Origin: Caulobacter vibrioides
GTDB lineage: Bacteria; Pseudomonadota; Alphaproteobacteria; Caulobacterales; Caulobacteraceae
Length of the DNA: 64,000 nucleotides
Direction: 5' to 3'
Assembly (NCBI RefSeq): GCF_002858865.1
Contig: NZ_PJRR01000005.1
Coordinates: 62,001 to 126,000, forward strand
Part shown: piece by piece, positions 20,104 through 27,899 of the stretch
Layout: each line of letters starts with the position of its first letter
Numbering within the stretch: position 1 is the stretch's first letter
The notes under the pieces: model-generated
Told to the model about the DNA's origin: nothing
Seen by the model: the letters and a program-made list of their open reading frames with translations, nothing else
The model's database searches: none
Program-made: the position numbers and the translations under genes

Positions 20104-20113
20104 GGCCTAGCCC

Positions 20114-20533
20114 CTACTTCTTGAGGATATCGAGCGTGCGCGACTGCATGGAGCGCGCGGTCTCGATGACATTGAGGTTGGCTTCGTAGGCGCGCTGCGC
20201 CTCCTTCATGTCCAGCGACTCGACCATGGTGTTGACGTTGGGCAGCTTGACATAGCCCTTGGCGTCGGCGGCCGGGTTGCCGGGATCGTACTCGGTCTTG
20301 AAGGCGCTCTGGTCGGGATCGACGCGCAGCATCTGCACGCCCTCGCCGCCCTGGACCGTGGTCGGCTTGAACACCGGCACCTGACGGCGATAGGGGTCGC
20401 CGCCCGCCGTGCGCGCGGTGGAGTGGGCGTTGGCGATGTTCTCGGCGATGACCCGCATGCGCCCTTGCTGGGCGCGCAGGGCCGACGAGGCCACAGCCAT
20501 GGTCGCGAGGGATTGGGACTTGATCTCGGGCAT
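20114..20533 (-). CDS. flgC: Flagellar proximal rod protein FlgC
   Basis: Proximal rod subunit, 139 residues. The N-terminal rod-protein motif is SSALRAQQGRMRVIAENIANAHSTARTAGGDPYRR. The conserved C-terminal helix is YVKLPNVNTMVESLDMKEAQRAYEANLNVIETARSM. These paired helices form the rod coiled coil. It sits between flgB and fliE in the order known from C. crescentus. Confidence 0.96.
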   Translation of the reverse strand: MPEIKSQSLATMAVASSALRAQQGRMRVIAENIANAHSTARTAGGDPYRRQVPVFKPTTVQGGEGVQMLRVDPDQSAFKTEYDPGNPAADAKGYVKLPNVNTMVESLDMKEAQRAYEANLNVIETARSMQSRTLDILKK

Positions 20534-20545
20534 CGCCTAGAGTCC

Positions 20546-20989
20546 TCAGCCGGAAGGCTTGCGAGCGGCCATGCGGAGCATGGTCATGGATTTCTGGTAG
20601 AAGCTGATCGCCGCGTCGTAGTTCATCCGCGCGTCGGTCATCTTGAGCATCTGGTCCTCGAGCGAGACCGCGTTGCCGTCCAGCGTCGTCTCCGAGTCGG
20701 CGCCCGCCGTCGCCCGCCACGCGCTGGGGGCGTTGGGCCGGCCCATATGCGAGGTGGTGGTGGCGATCATGGTGACGCCGGAGGTCGGCGCAGCCCGTCC
20801 GCCGCGATAGACCGGCCCCGCCGCGTTGTTCATCAGCGAGGCCTGGAAGCTGAACGGCTTCAGGTCGCTGGGCCGATAGCCGGGGGTGTCGGAGTTGGCC
20901 ACGTTCTGGGCGACAAGCTTCTGGCGCTCGGTCAGATAACCGAGGCGGCTCTTGAGCATGCCGAAAAGAGGGATGTCGTCCGGACCCAT
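20546..20989 (-). CDS. flgB: Flagellar proximal rod protein FlgB
   Basis: Proximal rod subunit, 147 residues. The rod motif near the N-terminus is ERQKLVAQNVANSDTPGYRPSDLKPFSFQ, and the C-terminal helix is VSLEDQMLKMTDARMNYDAAISFYQKSMTMLRMA. First gene of the flgB-flgC-fliE operon. The CtrA box 24-38 bases upstream of its ATG leaves room for only a very short leader, and no strong ribosome site precedes the ATG. Confidence 0.96.
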   Translation of the reverse strand: MGPDDIPLFGMLKSRLGYLTERQKLVAQNVANSDTPGYRPSDLKPFSFQASLMNNAAGPVYRGGRAAPTSGVTMIATTTSHMGRPNAPSAWRATAGADSETTLDGNAVSLEDQMLKMTDARMNYDAAISFYQKSMTMLRMAARKPSG

Positions 20990-21012
20990 GCGAACATGGT
21001 GAAGAAACAGGG

Positions 21013-21027
21013 TTAATCCGGCATTAA
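21013..21027 (-). promoter_or_regulatory. CtrA-binding box between flgB and fliO
   Basis: TTAA-N7-TTAA, exactly the CtrA half-site spacing. Read on the minus strand it extends to TTAA-N7-TTAACC, the better fit to the consensus TTAA(N7)TTAAC, so it is oriented toward flgB. The same box is 76 bases before fliO and may serve both class II flagellar operons. Confidence 0.8.
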
Positions 21028-21103
21028 GAAGCCTCAGCCATACCAGGGTCCGTAGGGGCGTTTCCCTGCGCCAAGTTGTCTCGCCGAGAGCGGCCCCGAG
21101 CCC

Positions 21104-21424
21104 ATGGACCTTATCGAATCCATCCGCGCCCTGGCGGCCCTGGCCTTCACCCTGGGCCTGATCGGCCTGGCGGCCTGGGCGCTGCGCAAGTACGGACCCG
21201 ACTCCATCGGCCGGGCCATCGCCGCGCGCCAGGACCGTCGCCTGAGGGTGGTCGAGAGCCTGACCCTGGACCCGACCCGGCGACTGGTCGTCGTCAGCCT
21301 GGACGGCGAGGAGCGCCTGGTGCTGCTGGGCGACGGCCGGCTGCTGGACTGGACGCCCAAGGGCCCGCCCCCGGCGTCCGCCCTCTCCCCATCCCCCGTC
21401 GCCGAACCGGAGCCCGTGGTCTGA
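21104..21424 (+). CDS. fliO: Flagellar biosynthesis protein FliO-like
   Basis: Small bitopic protein that helps assemble the FliP pore of the flagellar export apparatus. The protein has 106 residues: one N-terminal membrane helix (IRALAALAFTLGLIGLAAWALRKYG), then a short soluble region with RRLRVVESLTLDPTRRLVVVSLDGEERLVLLG, the typical FliO core. A Pro-rich tail follows. Its stop overlaps the fliP start as TGATG. Identity rests on this core and on adjacency to fliP. Confidence 0.85.
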   Translation: MDLIESIRALAALAFTLGLIGLAAWALRKYGPDSIGRAIAARQDRRLRVVESLTLDPTRRLVVVSLDGEERLVLLGDGRLLDWTPKGPPPASALSPSPVAEPEPVV

Positions 21425-22224
21425 TGATCCGCGACCTCTTCAAATCCGTGATCGGCGCCAAGGCGGAAGATCTGCGCCGCGCCGCGATCATCTCGGTGCT
21501 GGCGGCCATCGCCTGCGCCATCATGCCGGCGGCGGCCATGGCCCAGTCGGCCGTGAACATCAATCTGGGCACGGGCGCTGGCCTGACCGAACGCGTCGTC
21601 CAGCTGGTGGGCCTGATGACGGTGCTGTCCCTGGCCCCGTCGATCGTGATCATGACCACCTCGTTCGTCCGGATCGTGGTGGTTCTGGGCCTGCTCCGCA
21701 CCGCCATCGGCGTGCAGCAAAGCCCGCCCAACCCTGTACTGATCAGCCTGGCGCTGTTCCTGACCGCCATCGTCATGGCCCCGACCTTCGAGCGCTCCTA
21801 CGACGCCGGGATCAAGCCGCTGCTGGATCAGCAGATGGAGCTGCCCGAGGCGTTCGAGGCCGCCAGCGGGCCGGTCAAGCAGTTCATGCTCAGCCAGGTG
21901 GACCGCGATGACCTGGCGCTGTTCGTGCGCCTGTCCAAGATCCCGCAGCCGAGAACGGCCGCGGAGACGCCGCTGAGGGTGGTGACCCCCGCCTTCATGA
22001 TCTCGGAACTGAAGCGCGCCTTCGAGATCGGCTTCCTGTTGTTCATCCCGTTCCTGGTCATCGATCTTGTCGTGGCCAGCGTGCTGATGAGCATGGGTAT
22101 GATGATGCTGCCGCCGGCCTCGATCAGTCTGCCGTTCAAGCTGATCTTCTTCGTGCTAGTGGACGGCTGGAGACTCGTGGCCGGCAGTCTTGTCGAGAGC
22201 TTCCAGCGCGGCGCCGGCGGATAG
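21424..22224 (+). CDS. fliP: Flagellar type III export pore protein FliP
   Basis: Forms, with FliQ and FliR, the export gate. The protein has 266 residues. A cleavable-like N-terminal hydrophobic region (AAIISVLAAIACAIMPAAAMAQS) is followed by the FliP helices: LVGLMTVLSLAPSIVIMTTSFVRIVVVLGLLR, QSPPNPVLISLALFLTAIVMAPTF and the C-terminal FLLFIPFLVIDLVVASVLMSMGMMMLPP. These are the two standard FliP signatures. Translationally coupled to fliO. Confidence 0.96.
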   Translation: MIRDLFKSVIGAKAEDLRRAAIISVLAAIACAIMPAAAMAQSAVNINLGTGAGLTERVVQLVGLMTVLSLAPSIVIMTTSFVRIVVVLGLLRTAIGVQQSPPNPVLISLALFLTAIVMAPTFERSYDAGIKPLLDQQMELPEAFEAASGPVKQFMLSQVDRDDLALFVRLSKIPQPRTAAETPLRVVTPAFMISELKRAFEIGFLLFIPFLVIDLVVASVLMSMGMMMLPPASISLPFKLIFFVLVDGWRLVAGSLVESFQRGAGG

Positions 22225-22244
22225 ACCTTTAGAAGACCAAGACC

Positions 22245-23156
22245 ATGACCGTTTTCGTTCTCGGCTCGATCAATCTGGACGCCGTGGCGCGCGTCGACGA
22301 TCTGCCCCGCCCCGGGGAAACCGTCGCGGGCCTGTCGCTGGAGCTGTTTCTGGGCGGCAAGGGCGCCAACCAGGCCGTCGCCGCCGCCCGCATGGGCGTG
22401 GCCACCCGCCTGATGGGGGCGGTCGGCGGCGACGACAGCGGCGCCAGCCTGAAAGCCAAGCTGGCCGGCTATGGCGTGCAGGTCGGCGACGTGGTTGAAC
22501 TGCCGGGCGTGCCCACAGGCCAGGCCCATGTCTGGGTCGCCAACAGCGCCGAGAACATGATCGTGGTGACCGCCGGCGCCAACGCCATGGTCACGCCCCA
22601 GCAGGTGGCCGCCACGCCGATCGAGGGCCAGCGGGTGCTACTCTGCCAGCTCGAGACCCCGGCCACGGCGATCGAGACTCTGTTCCGCGCCGGCTCGGCC
22701 AAGGGCGCCCTGCGCATCCTGAACGCCGCCCCGGCCCTGCCTCAGGGCGCGGCGCTGTTCCCGCTGACCGACATCCTGATCGTCAACCAGACCGAACTGG
22801 CCACCTACGCCAAGCTCGACCGCGAGCCCGTCAAGCTGGAAGAGGTCTCGGTCGCCGCCCGCAAGCTGATGAGCCGCCCCGACCAGACCATCATCGTCAC
22901 GCTCGGCGCGGCCGGCGCGGCCGTGGTGCGGCGCGACGAGGCCTTCCTGGTCGAGGGCAAGAAGGTCAAGGCGGTCGACACCGTCGGGGCCGGCGACTGC
23001 TTCTGCGGCGCCCTGGCCGCCACCCTGGCCGCCGGCATGGACCTGGCCGAGGCCGTCGAGACGGCCAACGCCGCCGCCGCCCTTTCCGTCCAGAAAGCCG
23101 GCGCCGCGCCGTCGATGCCGAACCGCCGCGAGGTCGAGGCGTTTCTGGAGGGGTGA
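22245..23156 (+). CDS. rbsK: Ribokinase (PfkB family)
   Basis: Phosphorylates ribose, or a related sugar or nucleoside, at the 5 position with ATP. The protein has 303 residues. The first PfkB signature is FLGGKGANQAVAAARMG (GG-K-NQA fits ribokinase). The second is DTVGAGDCFCGALAA, with the catalytic Asp in GAGD. NQTE (ILIVNQTELA) is another ribokinase motif. No ribose transporter or regulator is adjacent. It starts 20 bases after fliP but is unlikely to be functionally linked. Other PfkB sugars are possible. Confidence 0.85.
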   Translation: MTVFVLGSINLDAVARVDDLPRPGETVAGLSLELFLGGKGANQAVAAARMGVATRLMGAVGGDDSGASLKAKLAGYGVQVGDVVELPGVPTGQAHVWVANSAENMIVVTAGANAMVTPQQVAATPIEGQRVLLCQLETPATAIETLFRAGSAKGALRILNAAPALPQGAALFPLTDILIVNQTELATYAKLDREPVKLEEVSVAARKLMSRPDQTIIVTLGAAGAAVVRRDEAFLVEGKKVKAVDTVGAGDCFCGALAATLAAGMDLAEAVETANAAAALSVQKAGAAPSMPNRREVEAFLEG

Positions 23157-23244
23157 GGCGGAAGGCGGGCGGGTCGGGTTTCTGGAGGCAGGCTCGAGAC
23201 CGCTTATGACCCTGGGCGGACGTTTGGAAGTTCAGTTTCTAGTC

Positions 23245-23359
23245 CGTCATCCCGCGCTTTATGCGCGGGACCCATGGTTCAGCTTCCACGTGAGAGATTC
23301 ACGCCGCACCGCACCTGCGGCGGACAAATGGGTCCCGCGCATAAAGCGCGGGATGACGG
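23245..23359. repeat. Long inverted repeat with GATTC in the loop (family CGTCATCCCGCGC)
   Basis: A roughly 31-base arm beginning CCGTCATCCCGCGCTTTATG returns as its exact complement at 23328-23359. Each arm is itself a hairpin (CCCGCGC / GCGCGGG). The 52-base loop contains GATTC at 23296-23300, a CcrM methylation target. A short relative is at 61911-61931. Confidence 0.9.
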
Positions 23360-23488
23360 TGATTGCTACGTCCGATCCCCACCCCTCACTGACCTTCCGA
23401 GCGTCCGGTTCAGGGGAGGGGCGGTCAATGTCCGGAGGTCGGCGTGGGTCTCATTTTCGTTCCCGACCCTGGTCGGACCTTGGCTCCC

Positions 23489-23594
23489 TGCGTCCTTCGA
23501 GGCGCGCTCAGGCGCGCGCACCTCAGGATGAGGGATTCAGCAACAGTGTTCCTCATCCTGAGGTGTGAGCCGAAGGCGAGCCTCGAAGGACGCA
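23489..23594. repeat. Long inverted repeat with GATTC in the loop (family TGCGTCCTTCGAGG)
   Basis: Left arm TGCGTCCTTCGAGG then CACCTCAGGATGAGG; right arm CCTCATCCTGAGGTG then CCTCGAAGGACGCA. GATTC occupies 23534-23538 in the loop. A half unit with the same arm is at 50863-50910. Confidence 0.9.
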
Positions 23595-23606
23595 TTGCCG
23601 TAAAAG

Positions 23607-23737
23607 CCCGACCTCCCCGGCGAACGCTGGGGCCCAGATTCATCCGGAGCGGTTGGGGGTGATGCGAAAGCGCGCCGCGCTGACCGGATGGCTGCCGCTG
23701 GCTGATCTGGACCCCGACCTTCGCCGGGAAGGTCGGG
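23607..23737. repeat. Long inverted repeat with GATTC (family CCCAGATTC)
   Basis: Left arm CCCGACCTCCCCGGCGAACG leading to GGGGCCCAGATTCA; right arm TGATCTGGACCCCGACC leading to CGCCGGGAAGGTCGGG. GATTC is at 23637-23641, at the inner edge of the left arm. A second copy is at 26645-26776. Confidence 0.88.
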
Positions 23738-23772
23738 TTTCTGGAGCAGTGGTGGAGACTGTTAGCGACCCT

Positions 23773-23925
23773 GGTCGGACACGAACCCCTCTTCCAAAGG
23801 GAGAGGGAGGGGCCCGCCGCGAAGCGGTGGGAGGGTGAGGGGTTACGAGGTCAGACGGCGTGCCGGCGCTCCGTCGGACACCGTAACCCCTCACCCCAAC
23901 CCTCTCCCTATGGGAGAGGGAGCAT
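23773..23925. repeat. Long inverted repeat (family CCCTCTCCC)
   Basis: ACCCCTCTTCCAAAGGGAGA through GGGAGGGTGAGGGGTTACG, mirrored by CGTAACCCCTCACCC and AACCCTCTCCCTATGGGAGA. Related to 61679-61866. No GANTC was seen in this copy. Confidence 0.85.
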
Positions 23926-23994
23926 GGTGCGAAAACCACCCATTTCGGACTCTCGTCCCGCCCGCATCCGCGAGCAGAGATACCAAGCGCGCCC

Positions 23995-24486
23995 TCAGGC
24001 CGCGCGAATACCCGAGCCGCTCTCGACCGCCGCGCCGACCACGGCGTCGTAGCCGAGGATCATGTCGACGTCCTTGCCGTTGCTGGCCAGCGGCAGGCGC
24101 AGCCACAGGATCGACATGTGCGGCGCACCGCGCCAGGCCAGGCTGTGGACGCCGACGCCGGGACGACGCTCGTCCACGACCTTGTCCAGTTCCTTGCGCC
24201 AGTAGTCGACGGCGGCGGCGTTGTAGACGTCACCGATCAGGCGGCCGGTGATCTCGCGGCCATAGACGCCGTAGAGCCCGGTGCCCGCCAGGCGCAGGCG
24301 ATAGTCGCGTGGCGCGCCGCCGACCACGTCGATCAGGCTGACGGTCGGCAGCAGCCGCTTCATGCTCGCAGGATGCAGGTCGACGCGCGCGGGGAGGTTC
24401 GCCCCCCGACGGAGGGACGCCCAGTAGGCGAACATCTCCTGGTGAGCGCGGGCCGCCGTGGCGGATGCGCTCAATTGCGCGGACAT
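23995..24486 (-). CDS. PAS-domain protein (PAS_5 type)
   Basis: A 163-residue soluble protein consisting mainly of one PAS-like domain of the alphaproteobacterial PAS_5 class. Typical blocks are FAYWASLRRGANLPARVDLHPASMKRLLPTVSLIDV, RDYRLRLAGTGLYGVYGREITGRLIGDVY and VHSLAWRGAPHMSILWLRLPLA. No output domain is attached, so its role is unclear; it may bind a small ligand or a partner. Start ATG 24486 has AAGGA eight bases upstream; the longer frame from 24528 has none. Confidence 0.82.
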   Translation of the reverse strand: MSAQLSASATAARAHQEMFAYWASLRRGANLPARVDLHPASMKRLLPTVSLIDVVGGAPRDYRLRLAGTGLYGVYGREITGRLIGDVYNAAAVDYWRKELDKVVDERRPGVGVHSLAWRGAPHMSILWLRLPLASNGKDVDMILGYDAVVGAAVESGSGIRAA

Positions 24487-24596
24487 CTTCAGAGTCCTTA
24501 ACAAGCTATTGGAATCACTTCGATTCACTATCGCTTAAGGAACGAATCGGCGGCAAGCGAAAAACATGTCGCGCGACAAGATTCCCAAGGAGAGTC

Positions 24597-24644
24597 AACC
24601 AACAACGACAGCGCCCGCCGTCCGGGTTCGGACGACGGGCGCTG
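24597..24644 (-). terminator. Terminator after mucR2
   Basis: Stem CAGCGCCCGCCGTCCG with CGGACGACGGGCGCTG (one imperfect pair) and loop GGTT. On the minus strand it is followed by the T-rich TCGTTGTTGGTTG. It lies 46 bases beyond the mucR2 stop. Confidence 0.75.
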
Positions 24645-24689
24645 ATCTTGGCAGAGGCCGCGAACGGCCAAGCTTTTGTTCCGACTCGG

Positions 24690-25109
24690 CTATTTCGCCT
24701 TGCGCGCGGGTTTGCGGCCGCCTTGGCCGAGACCCATCTGCTTGGCGAGGTTCGAGCGCGCCTCGGCGTAGTTGGGCGCCACCATTGGGTAATCCTTGGG
24801 CAGGCCCCACTTGGCGCGGTAGTCCTCGGGGGTCATGTCGTACTTGGTGCGCAGGTGGCGCTTGAGCGATTTGAACTTCCGGCCGTCTTCCAGGCAGATC
24901 AGATAGTCCGGCGTGATCGACTTCTTGACCGGAACCGCAGGCTCCTTCGGCGTCGGGGCCGCCTCGGCGGCCGGGGCGCCGACATTGGCGAGCGCGGCGT
25001 GAACCTGCTTGATCAAGGCCGGCAGGTCGGCGGTCGAAACCACGTTATTGCCGACATAGGCCGAAACGATGCCCGCCGTCATCTCGATCAGGTCCGATTG
25101 ATCTTCCAT
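24690..25109 (-). CDS. mucR2: MucR/Ros-family zinc-finger regulator (MucR2 by position)
   Basis: Transcriptional regulator; in C. crescentus MucR1 and MucR2 repress G1-phase genes such as sciP and act with CtrA (known). The protein has 139 residues from ATG 25109, beginning [22 protein letters not shown]. The Ros zinc-finger core is [35 protein letters not shown], with the Cys, Asp and first His of the finger present. The tail is Lys-rich. The upstream extension of the frame has no ribosome site. It is named MucR2 because it lies near fliP, which fits the known gene order; that assignment is an inference. Confidence 0.88.
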   Translation of the reverse strand: MEDQSDLIEMTAGIVSAYVGNNVVSTADLPALIKQVHAALANVGAPAAEAAPTPKEPAVPVKKSITPDYLICLEDGRKFKSLKRHLRTKYDMTPEDYRAKWGLPKDYPMVAPNYAEARSNLAKQMGLGQGGRKPARKAK

Positions 25110-25337
25110 ATGCCTCGCCCGTCGCCAAAACTTTTTGCTGGTGCGGCTGATTCCTAGATCAGTCGAGGGGTGCATACCCACATTGACCACAACGAGCAAT
25201 ACGGACCTTCTCAAGAGATAATTTGTAATACTCAAATGTTCGAGAAGGCTCTCGGTTACTGGAACTGGCTAGAAATCGGGGCTTGATATCCTGAGTATCG
25301 ATATGCCGCGCGACCTGATACCGCCGATATCCAGACG

Positions 25338-26561
25338 TTAGCGGCCAAAGTCGCGGGAGAGCGCCAGCATGGCGGCGCGCTGCGGGGCCGAGTATTCGTC
25401 AACAGCGGCCTCGTCGCCGTCGCGGATCGCCTTCAGCAGAGCCGGCGTCAGGGCCGAGGTCAGCGACCAGTTCCAATAGCGCAGCACCGTCTGGGCGCGG
25501 TCGACGGCGATGGCGTCATAGACCGTCAGCACACGCTCGAGGTTCGGGTCGGTGGCGCCGGTGCGATCGACCTCCTGGCGGCGCAGACCGCGCCACAGCT
25601 GGCGCACGCAGCCCCGGGGCAGACCGGTCGCCTTGCACAGGATGGCCAGGGGCTCGCCGCCCGGATCGGTGAAGATCTTGGCGCCGGTCATCGGCTTCAG
25701 GCCCGACAGGTAGGAGATCTCCTCGGCGATCTCGCGGTTGAAGCCTCCCTCCCCCGCCGCGACGGCTTCATCGAGGCTGTTGAACGGGCTCTTGGCGATG
25801 GCGGCGCGGTTGCGCTGGCGGCGCTCGATGAACTGCAGGGCCTTGCGCGACAGCGGATCCTGCCAGCCCTCGGCCGAGGCCAGGGCGAAGACGTCGCCCA
25901 CCGCATCCTGGAGAATTTCGCGCGACACCGCAAAGCGCTGGAGAATGACCCGCCGCGCCTCGGAATCCGCCCACCAGAACATCACATAGGCGTGGCTGGG
26001 GCGCAGCTCGGCGCGGCGCAGCAGCAGCGGGATCAGGTGTTGGGCGTCGCGCGTGGCGGCGACGATGTTCTCGACGCCCTGGTGGCTGAGCTTGACCAGC
26101 TCGTTGCGCAGCAGGGTCTCGATGACGGCGGGTTCGCCCACCTCGATCAGGGCGTCGGCGACCACTTCGCTGACCCCGCGCCGCTGGGCGATCAGGCGGC
26201 GGTGCTCGGTCGTGGCCTGATAGAGGCAGCTGATCAGGTCCGCGTCCGACAGCTTCTCGGAATCGACCAGCAGGGCGCGCGCCACCGGCAGCTCGTCGCG
26301 CAGCAACAGGCGCACCAGCACGCCCGGCATTTCGTTGAGCATGGCCAGACGACGGGCCACCTTCTCGCGTTCGCCGACATTGGCGTCGCGCAGCATCTCG
26401 ACCAGCAGGTCGGCCGTCATCGAGCGCTCGAAGGCGTTGATCCGGCTGCTGGGCAGACAGACGACGTCGGCCAGTCGCTTGAGCAGGGTCGAGCGCGAAC
26501 GCGGCGAGGCCCTGGGGGCCTCGGGCTCTTCGAACGCGGGGGTCAGCGCGGCTTCGCTCAT
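25338..26561 (-). CDS. DUF2336-family protein
   Basis: A soluble 407-residue alpha-helical protein of the alphaproteobacterial DUF2336 type, function unknown. Helical-repeat-like content: LLVEMLRDANVGEREKVARRLAMLNEMPGVLVRLLLRDELPVARALLVDSEKLSDADLI, then QRRGVSEVVADALIEVGEPAVIETLLRNELVKLS. No signal peptide or membrane segment. Start ATG 26561 is preferred to TTG 26570. It lies 228 bases upstream of mucR2 on the same strand, so the two might be co-expressed; the shared function is not known. Confidence 0.85.
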   Translation of the reverse strand: MSEAALTPAFEEPEAPRASPRSRSTLLKRLADVVCLPSSRINAFERSMTADLLVEMLRDANVGEREKVARRLAMLNEMPGVLVRLLLRDELPVARALLVDSEKLSDADLISCLYQATTEHRRLIAQRRGVSEVVADALIEVGEPAVIETLLRNELVKLSHQGVENIVAATRDAQHLIPLLLRRAELRPSHAYVMFWWADSEARRVILQRFAVSREILQDAVGDVFALASAEGWQDPLSRKALQFIERRQRNRAAIAKSPFNSLDEAVAAGEGGFNREIAEEISYLSGLKPMTGAKIFTDPGGEPLAILCKATGLPRGCVRQLWRGLRRQEVDRTGATDPNLERVLTVYDAIAVDRAQTVLRYWNWSLTSALTPALLKAIRDGDEAAVDEYSAPQRAAMLALSRDFGR

Positions 26562-26644
26562 GCTTGCCAACAGACCAGAGCGTGATTAACGGGCGGTGAG
26601 CGAGGGCGCGGCAAATGCGCCCTCGCGCCCCCTCCATTTCTCAT

Positions 26645-26776
26645 CCGATTTCCCCGGCGAATGCCGGGGCCCAGATTCAACCGGAACAGTCGGGGCGCGC
26701 GCACCTTCATTCTGAGCCAAGATGATCGAAGCGTGCGGGCTTGATCTGGACCCCGGCATTCGCCGGGGAGGTCGGA
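26645..26776. repeat. Long inverted repeat with GATTC (family CCCAGATTC)
   Basis: Second copy of the 23607-23737 unit: CCCCGGCGAATGCCGGGGCC with AGATTC at 26673-26678, mirrored by TTGATCTGGACCCCGGCATT and CGCCGGGGAGGTCGG. It ends just beyond the 3' end of the crotonase gene. Confidence 0.88.
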
Positions 26777-26784
26777 GCGTATTC

Positions 26785-27669
26785 TCAACGGAACTCCGGC
26801 TGCTCCCATTCCGGCCAGATATCGGGCACGTCGCTCGAGACCTTGTTGGGATAGACCGGCGCGCGCTTTTCGAGGAACGAGGTGACGCCCTCCTTGGCGT
26901 CCCCGGACGAGCCGCGCGACTGGATGGCGCGGCTGTCGGCCTTATGGGCTTCCATCGGATGGTCGGCGCCGGCCATGCGCCACAAGAGCTGGCGGGTCAG
27001 GGCCACCGAGACGGGGGCGGTGTTGTCGGCGATCTCGCGGGCCAGGGCGCGGGCGGCGGGCAAGAGCTCATCGGGCGCGTGCAGCGAGCGCACCAGCCCC
27101 TTCTCCAGCGCCTCGGACGCCGGGAACACACGGCCGGTGTAGCACCACTCCAGCGCCGTCTGCAGGCCCACCAGACGCGGCAGGAACCAGCTGGAGGCGG
27201 CCTCGGGATTGATCCCCCGGCGGGCGAAGACAAAGCCGAACTTGGCCTCGGTCGAGGCCAGGCGGATGTCCATCGGCAACTGCATGGTCACGCCCACGCC
27301 GACGGCCGCGCCGTTGATGGCGCCGATGATCGGCTTCAAGCTGTCGTACATGCGCAGGGTCACGCGGCCGCCGCCGTCGCGATAGATGTCGCCGACCTTG
27401 CCCTCCTCACGCTCCAGCGCTTGGGGGCTGGTGCGGTCGAAGGTGGCGCCGCCGCCGCCGAGGTCCGCGCCGGCGCAGAACGCCCTCCCCGCCCCGGTGA
27501 TGATCACCACCTTCACCGCATCGTCGGCGTCGGTGACGTCGAACACCTCGATCAGGTCCTTCATCATCCGGGCGGTGAAGGCGTTCATGCGGTCGGGGCG
27601 ATTGAGGGTGATCGTCGCGATCCCGTCCTCGACGTCGTACAGCAGGGTCTCGAAGGTCGGTGTCGACAT
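26785..27669 (-). CDS. Enoyl-CoA hydratase/isomerase (crotonase family)
   Basis: Hydrates or isomerises a 2-enoyl-CoA in beta-oxidation. The protein has 294 residues. The crotonase oxyanion loop is GAGRAFCAGADLGGG, the second is AINGAAVGVGVTMQLPMDIRLAS, and FGFVFARRGINPEAASSWFLPRLVG contains the catalytic Glu region. GAGGAG lies six bases before the ATG. The longer C-terminal tail (SSDVPDIWPEWEQPEFR) resembles a divergent crotonase subgroup. It sits beside a P450 and other acyl-CoA genes. Confidence 0.92.
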   Translation of the reverse strand: MSTPTFETLLYDVEDGIATITLNRPDRMNAFTARMMKDLIEVFDVTDADDAVKVVIITGAGRAFCAGADLGGGGATFDRTSPQALEREEGKVGDIYRDGGGRVTLRMYDSLKPIIGAINGAAVGVGVTMQLPMDIRLASTEAKFGFVFARRGINPEAASSWFLPRLVGLQTALEWCYTGRVFPASEALEKGLVRSLHAPDELLPAARALAREIADNTAPVSVALTRQLLWRMAGADHPMEAHKADSRAIQSRGSSGDAKEGVTSFLEKRAPVYPNKVSSDVPDIWPEWEQPEFR

Positions 27670-27820
27670 GGCGTTCTCCTCGGCCTGATTTTAAACGATC
27701 GTATGACCCGAAGACACCGAAGAACAAGACCCGGTCGCGGGCCGCCTGGGCGCTCTGCTGTTTTGGGTTTGCTGCGACCGCGCGTCGCGGCGCGCGAGGG
27801 GGGTGATCTGAGCCATTCTA

Positions 27821-27854
27821 AGGGCGTCCGGAACCCCCCATATCCGGACGCCCT
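27821..27854 (-). terminator. Hairpin downstream of the P450 gene
   Basis: AGGGCGTCCGGA / TCCGGACGCCCT, a perfect 12-base stem with a 10-base loop, 46 bases beyond the P450 stop. On the minus strand only TTAGA follows, so termination efficiency is uncertain. A second GC-rich hairpin lies between it and the gene. Confidence 0.6.
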
Positions 27855-27899
27855 ACAGCGCCGGCGCGCGAGACGTAATCCTCGCCGCCGGCGCGCCCT

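Larger units (their letters stand above)
23157..23994. other. Repeat-packed intergenic block (about 840 bases)
   Basis: No credible gene. Almost the whole stretch consists of four different long inverted repeats placed end to end (23245-23359, 23489-23594, 23607-23737, 23773-23925). Three of them have a GANTC site in the loop. Open frames here read straight through the repeats and are not proteins. Confidence 0.85.

Noticed and set aside
23157..23994. A possible CRISPR array
   Set aside because: The repeats are inverted, of several different sequences, without regular spacers or cas genes.
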